NCBI GenBank assembly: GCA_900767815.1
Contig: CAAGAM010000175.1
Location: 1-7,459, forward strand
Direction: 5' to 3'
DNA: 7,459 nt
Source of the DNA: Clostridia bacterium
GTDB lineage: Bacteria; Bacillota; Clostridia; Christensenellales; Borkfalkiaceae
This document shows positions 5,659-7,459 of this stretch, piece after piece; the stretch's first letter is position 1; the number at the start of each line of letters is the position of its first letter. The notes under the pieces were generated by a model. That model had not been told where the DNA came from. It did not search any database and saw only the letters and a list, made by a program, of their open reading frames with translations. The position numbers and the translations under genes were made by a program.

Positions 5659-6633
5659 ATGAAAACTCCGGTATCGCGTGTAGGCAATAAGACGTCTATA
5701 CTGCATATCCTGTACGCCGTGTTTCCGCCAAAGTACGATAGGTTTATAGACGTATTCGGCGGTTCGGGCAGCGTATTACTCGGAAGTCCGTATCCGTGCA
5801 ATTTCGAGGTGTATAACGATTTCGACAGAAATCTCGTCAACTTGTTTCGCTGTATGAAAGAGCGGACGATGGCGACGATAAGGGAACTCGGATTCTGCAA
5901 TTTGAATTCGCGTGAGGACTTTAACGCCTTGCGTGATTTTTTTGAAAGCGAGAAGTTTGAAGATAAATATTGGGGCGAAGAACAACTCTTGACGGAACTT
6001 ATTCTGCCGCCGCTCGAAGCGGAGGAAATGAAAGAAATACGGACGAGAATAACCAAAGATTATGACGTTCGCAGGGCGGCGATGTTTCTGAAACTATTGC
6101 GTTACAGTTATTCGAGCGGGGGCAAGTCTTACGCATCGCAACCGTTCGATATAAGGCGGTTATTCGACCTTATAAAGCAGGTGGAAAGCCGCATGGCGAA
6201 CGTTGTAGTGGAAAATCAGGACTTTGAAACGCTCATCAAGCATTACGACAGGGACGGCGCGTTTTTCTATGCAGATCCGCCGTATTTATCGACGGAAGGA
6301 ATGTACGAGGTGTCGTTTAATTACGACGATCATTTGAGACTGAAACGCACGCTCGAAAACGTAAAGGGCAAGTTTTTGCTGTCGTATAACGATTGCGAAG
6401 AAATCCGCGAATTATATTCGGACTTTTCTATTCTTGACTTCTCGCGGCAGCATTCTATGGCGCAAAGATACGAGGCGGGCAAGGAATTCAAAGAACTGCT
6501 CATCGGGAATTACGATTTATACGAGCGGGAAAGAAATCGCCCGAAACAACTGACGATTTTTAATCGATATGAAGATTTTAATTACGAAAAAATACTCAGG
6601 GAGTGTATATTGTCATGCAAAATAAAAAAGTAA
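5659..6633 (+). CDS. D12-class (Dam-like) DNA adenine N6-methyltransferase, orphan
   Basis: The enzyme moves a methyl group from S-adenosylmethionine to adenine N6 in double-stranded DNA. In the 324 residues, motif X is RVGNK (7-11), the cofactor-binding motif I is FIDVFGGSGSVLL (29-41), and catalytic motif IV is DPPY (206-209). The order X-I-target region-IV is that of the alpha group, family MethyltransfD12. The section between motif I and motif IV (about 60-195) should hold the target-recognition domain; the recognised site cannot be read from the sequence. AAGGAGA (5644-5650) lies eight bases before the ATG. No restriction endonuclease gene is adjacent, so it is an orphan methylase, a type mobile elements use to hide from host restriction or to regulate their own genes. 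Its last 19 bases overlap the next gene. All key motifs are intact. Confidence 0.93.
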   Translation: MKTPVSRVGNKTSILHILYAVFPPKYDRFIDVFGGSGSVLLGSPYPCNFEVYNDFDRNLVNLFRCMKERTMATIRELGFCNLNSREDFNALRDFFESEKFEDKYWGEEQLLTELILPPLEAEEMKEIRTRITKDYDVRRAAMFLKLLRYSYSSGGKSYASQPFDIRRLFDLIKQVESRMANVVVENQDFETLIKHYDRDGAFFYADPPYLSTEGMYEVSFNYDDHLRLKRTLENVKGKFLLSYNDCEEIRELYSDFSILDFSRQHSMAQRYEAGKEFKELLIGNYDLYERERNRPKQLTIFNRYEDFNYEKILRECILSCKIKK

Positions 6634-6869
6634 ACGAATTTACGCTGATAAGCGTACCGAAGGAAGTGTTGGAAGAAGTCGGAATCACCGAGAATTGCGT
6701 ATTGCAGATTTACGCGGACGGAAACAGGCTTGTCATTGAGCGGCTGACGGATACGGGCGAAATCGTATGCGACGGCGATTGCGATAACTGTCCCGTAAAC
6801 GAAACGGACTGCGACGAGAATTGCGAAGAATGTCCGTGCCATATAAATTGCGAGGAGGAAGAAAAATGA
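6615..6869 (+). CDS. AbrB/SpoVT-like protein with a cysteine-rich tail
   Basis: The 84-residue product has two parts. Residues 7-43 (EFTLISVPKEVLEEVGI, then LQIYADGNRLVIERL) fit the swapped-hairpin AbrB fold, a dimeric DNA-binding module, though the usual GRxxIPxxxR signature is weak. Residues 52-79 hold eight Cys (52, 56, 59, 66, 70, 73, 75, 79), twice in the pattern C-x3-C-x2-C, in a very acidic context. This looks like a metal or iron-sulfur binding tail; I remember similar tails in clostridial element proteins. The ATG at 6615 has AGGGAG (6598-6603) 11 bases upstream. A GTG at 6603 has no binding site. It overlaps the methylase end by 19 bases and the next gene by four. A redox- or metal-sensing regulator is possible but not shown. 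Confidence 0.8.
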   Translation: MQNKKVNEFTLISVPKEVLEEVGITENCVLQIYADGNRLVIERLTDTGEIVCDGDCDNCPVNETDCDENCEECPCHINCEEEEK

Positions 6870-7183
6870 AAACTTATAGGATTTTAGGCAAACGCGGAAG
6901 AATCACCGTGCCGTATGAAATCAGATGCAAAGTGGGGTTTAAGCAAAACGACGTGTTGTCGTTTGAAGAGAGCGCGGACGGCAGAACGGTGGTGATAAAG
7001 CGCGAGATTATCTGCGACTGCAATGGTGAGAAAAGCAAAGAAAAGAAAGATAAGCAGGACGAAATCACGCTCTATGATTTTCTGAATGGATTATCGCCCG
7101 AACAGCAACGCGCCGCGCTGATACATTTATCGGTAAAATGGGCGCAAAATCAAGCGGGAGGCAAGACGTATGAGCAAAGTTGA
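6866..7183 (+). CDS. AbrB-family DNA-binding protein
   Basis: The 105-residue protein starts with a clear AbrB/MazE/SpoVT domain: YRILGKRGRITVPYEIR (4-20), then GFKQNDVLSFEES (24-36) and RTVVIKRE (40-47). Such domains bind DNA as dimers and act as transition-state regulators or antitoxins. A short Cys-Asp-Cys (50-52) and a lysine-rich linker (54-65) lead to a helical C-terminal part, LYDFLNGLSPEQQRAALIHL (69-88), which may serve in oligomer or partner binding. The start at 6866 has GAGGAGGA (6852-6859) six bases upstream and overlaps the previous stop as ATGA; an in-frame ATG at 6821 lacks a binding site. It is the second AbrB-like gene in a row, so heterodimers with the upstream protein are plausible. 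No toxin gene of a known family is adjacent. Confidence 0.88.
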   Translation: MKTYRILGKRGRITVPYEIRCKVGFKQNDVLSFEESADGRTVVIKREIICDCNGEKSKEKKDKQDEITLYDFLNGLSPEQQRAALIHLSVKWAQNQAGGKTYEQS

Positions 7184-7459
7184 GCCGACGTATCGGTGGT
7201 CGAGAGCGGAAGCGGAGGCAAACGGCGAAACCATATTATGGCTTGAAAGTTACCGTGTAAATTGCGCTTGCGCGAGATTTATCGAAAAGCAGATTTCTGC
7301 AAACTATGCGGATAATCGGCTGAACGAACAGGGCGTAAAGGCCGCAATAAAAAAATACGGGTTCGACCGAGTAAATCGCGTGCTTGCAAATACCGTGGAT
7401 TTAGGAATGACGGACGGAAGATATTCGCAAAGCAATAAAGAATGGTCGCAAAGTTTTGC
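7170..7459 (+). CDS. DUF3849 family protein, cut by the window end
   Basis: Only the first 96 residues are present; the reading frame is open to the last base. The order of features matches DUF3849 as I know it: YRWSRAEAEANGE (8-20), a Trp-x-x-SY segment with NCACARFIEKQI (31-42), KKYGFDRVNRVLANTV (61-76), and DGRYSQSNKEW (82-92). The family function is unknown; it occurs on plasmids and conjugative elements of clostridia, often as one part of larger fused proteins, so the full product may continue far past the window. GGGAGG (7156-7161) lies eight bases before the ATG. The start overlaps the end of the AbrB gene by 14 bases, so it belongs to the same transcript. Confidence 0.85.
   Translation, partial: MSKVEPTYRWSRAEAEANGETILWLESYRVNCACARFIEKQISANYADNRLNEQGVKAAIKKYGFDRVNRVLANTVDLGMTDGRYSQSNKEWSQSF

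Overview
The window looks like Bacillota DNA of the Clostridia type, probably an uncultured gut lineage. The reasons are strong GGAGG-type ribosome binding sites, heavy use of AUA and AAA codons, and a set of protein families (DUF4314, DUF3849, an ArdA-like protein, a YubB-type protein, an orphan D12 adenine methylase, paired AbrB proteins) that I know mainly from conjugative and plasmid-like elements of gut clostridia. The genus is not determined.

Layout. Positions 1-287 are the end of an rRNA operon: a complete 5S rRNA, eight bases later a tRNA-Asn(GUU) with encoded CCA, then a strong intrinsic terminator. Positions 288-468 are AT-rich and hold no gene; they contain two inverted repeats, a possible promoter and a second intrinsic terminator. 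From 469 to the window end all genes lie on the + strand and are tightly packed: a small unknown protein (469-759), a protein with an intact R-S-E ADP-ribosyltransferase signature (769-1503), a DUF6075-like protein (1571-1945), an ArdA-like protein (1942-3099), a large unknown protein sharing a module with it (3101-3946), DUF4314 (3947-4240), a YubB-type ferredoxin-like protein (4326-5024), an unknown conserved protein (5021-5554), a Dam-like methylase (5659-6633), two AbrB-like proteins (6615-6869 and 6866-7183) and the start of a DUF3849 protein (7170 onward, cut by the window end).

How the genes may work together. Nothing here is a replication, transfer, integration or structural gene. The recognisable functions are those a mobile element uses to survive host defence or reprogramme the host: antirestriction mimicry (ArdA-like), self-methylation without a restriction enzyme, ADP-ribosylation, and small DNA-binding regulators. 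My reading is the accessory or leading region of an integrative conjugative element or related plasmid next to an rrn/tRNA locus. No integrase or attachment-site duplication is visible, so the boundary is inference.

The least explained parts are (a) the small protein and ADP-ribosyltransferase pair, which could be a toxin-antitoxin or effector-partner unit, (b) RNA hairpins in all four noncoding gaps of the gene cluster, two of them textbook terminators placed directly before a ribosome binding site, (c) two interlaced, mutually exclusive helices before the methylase, and (d) one protein module that seems to occur three times in two adjacent genes.
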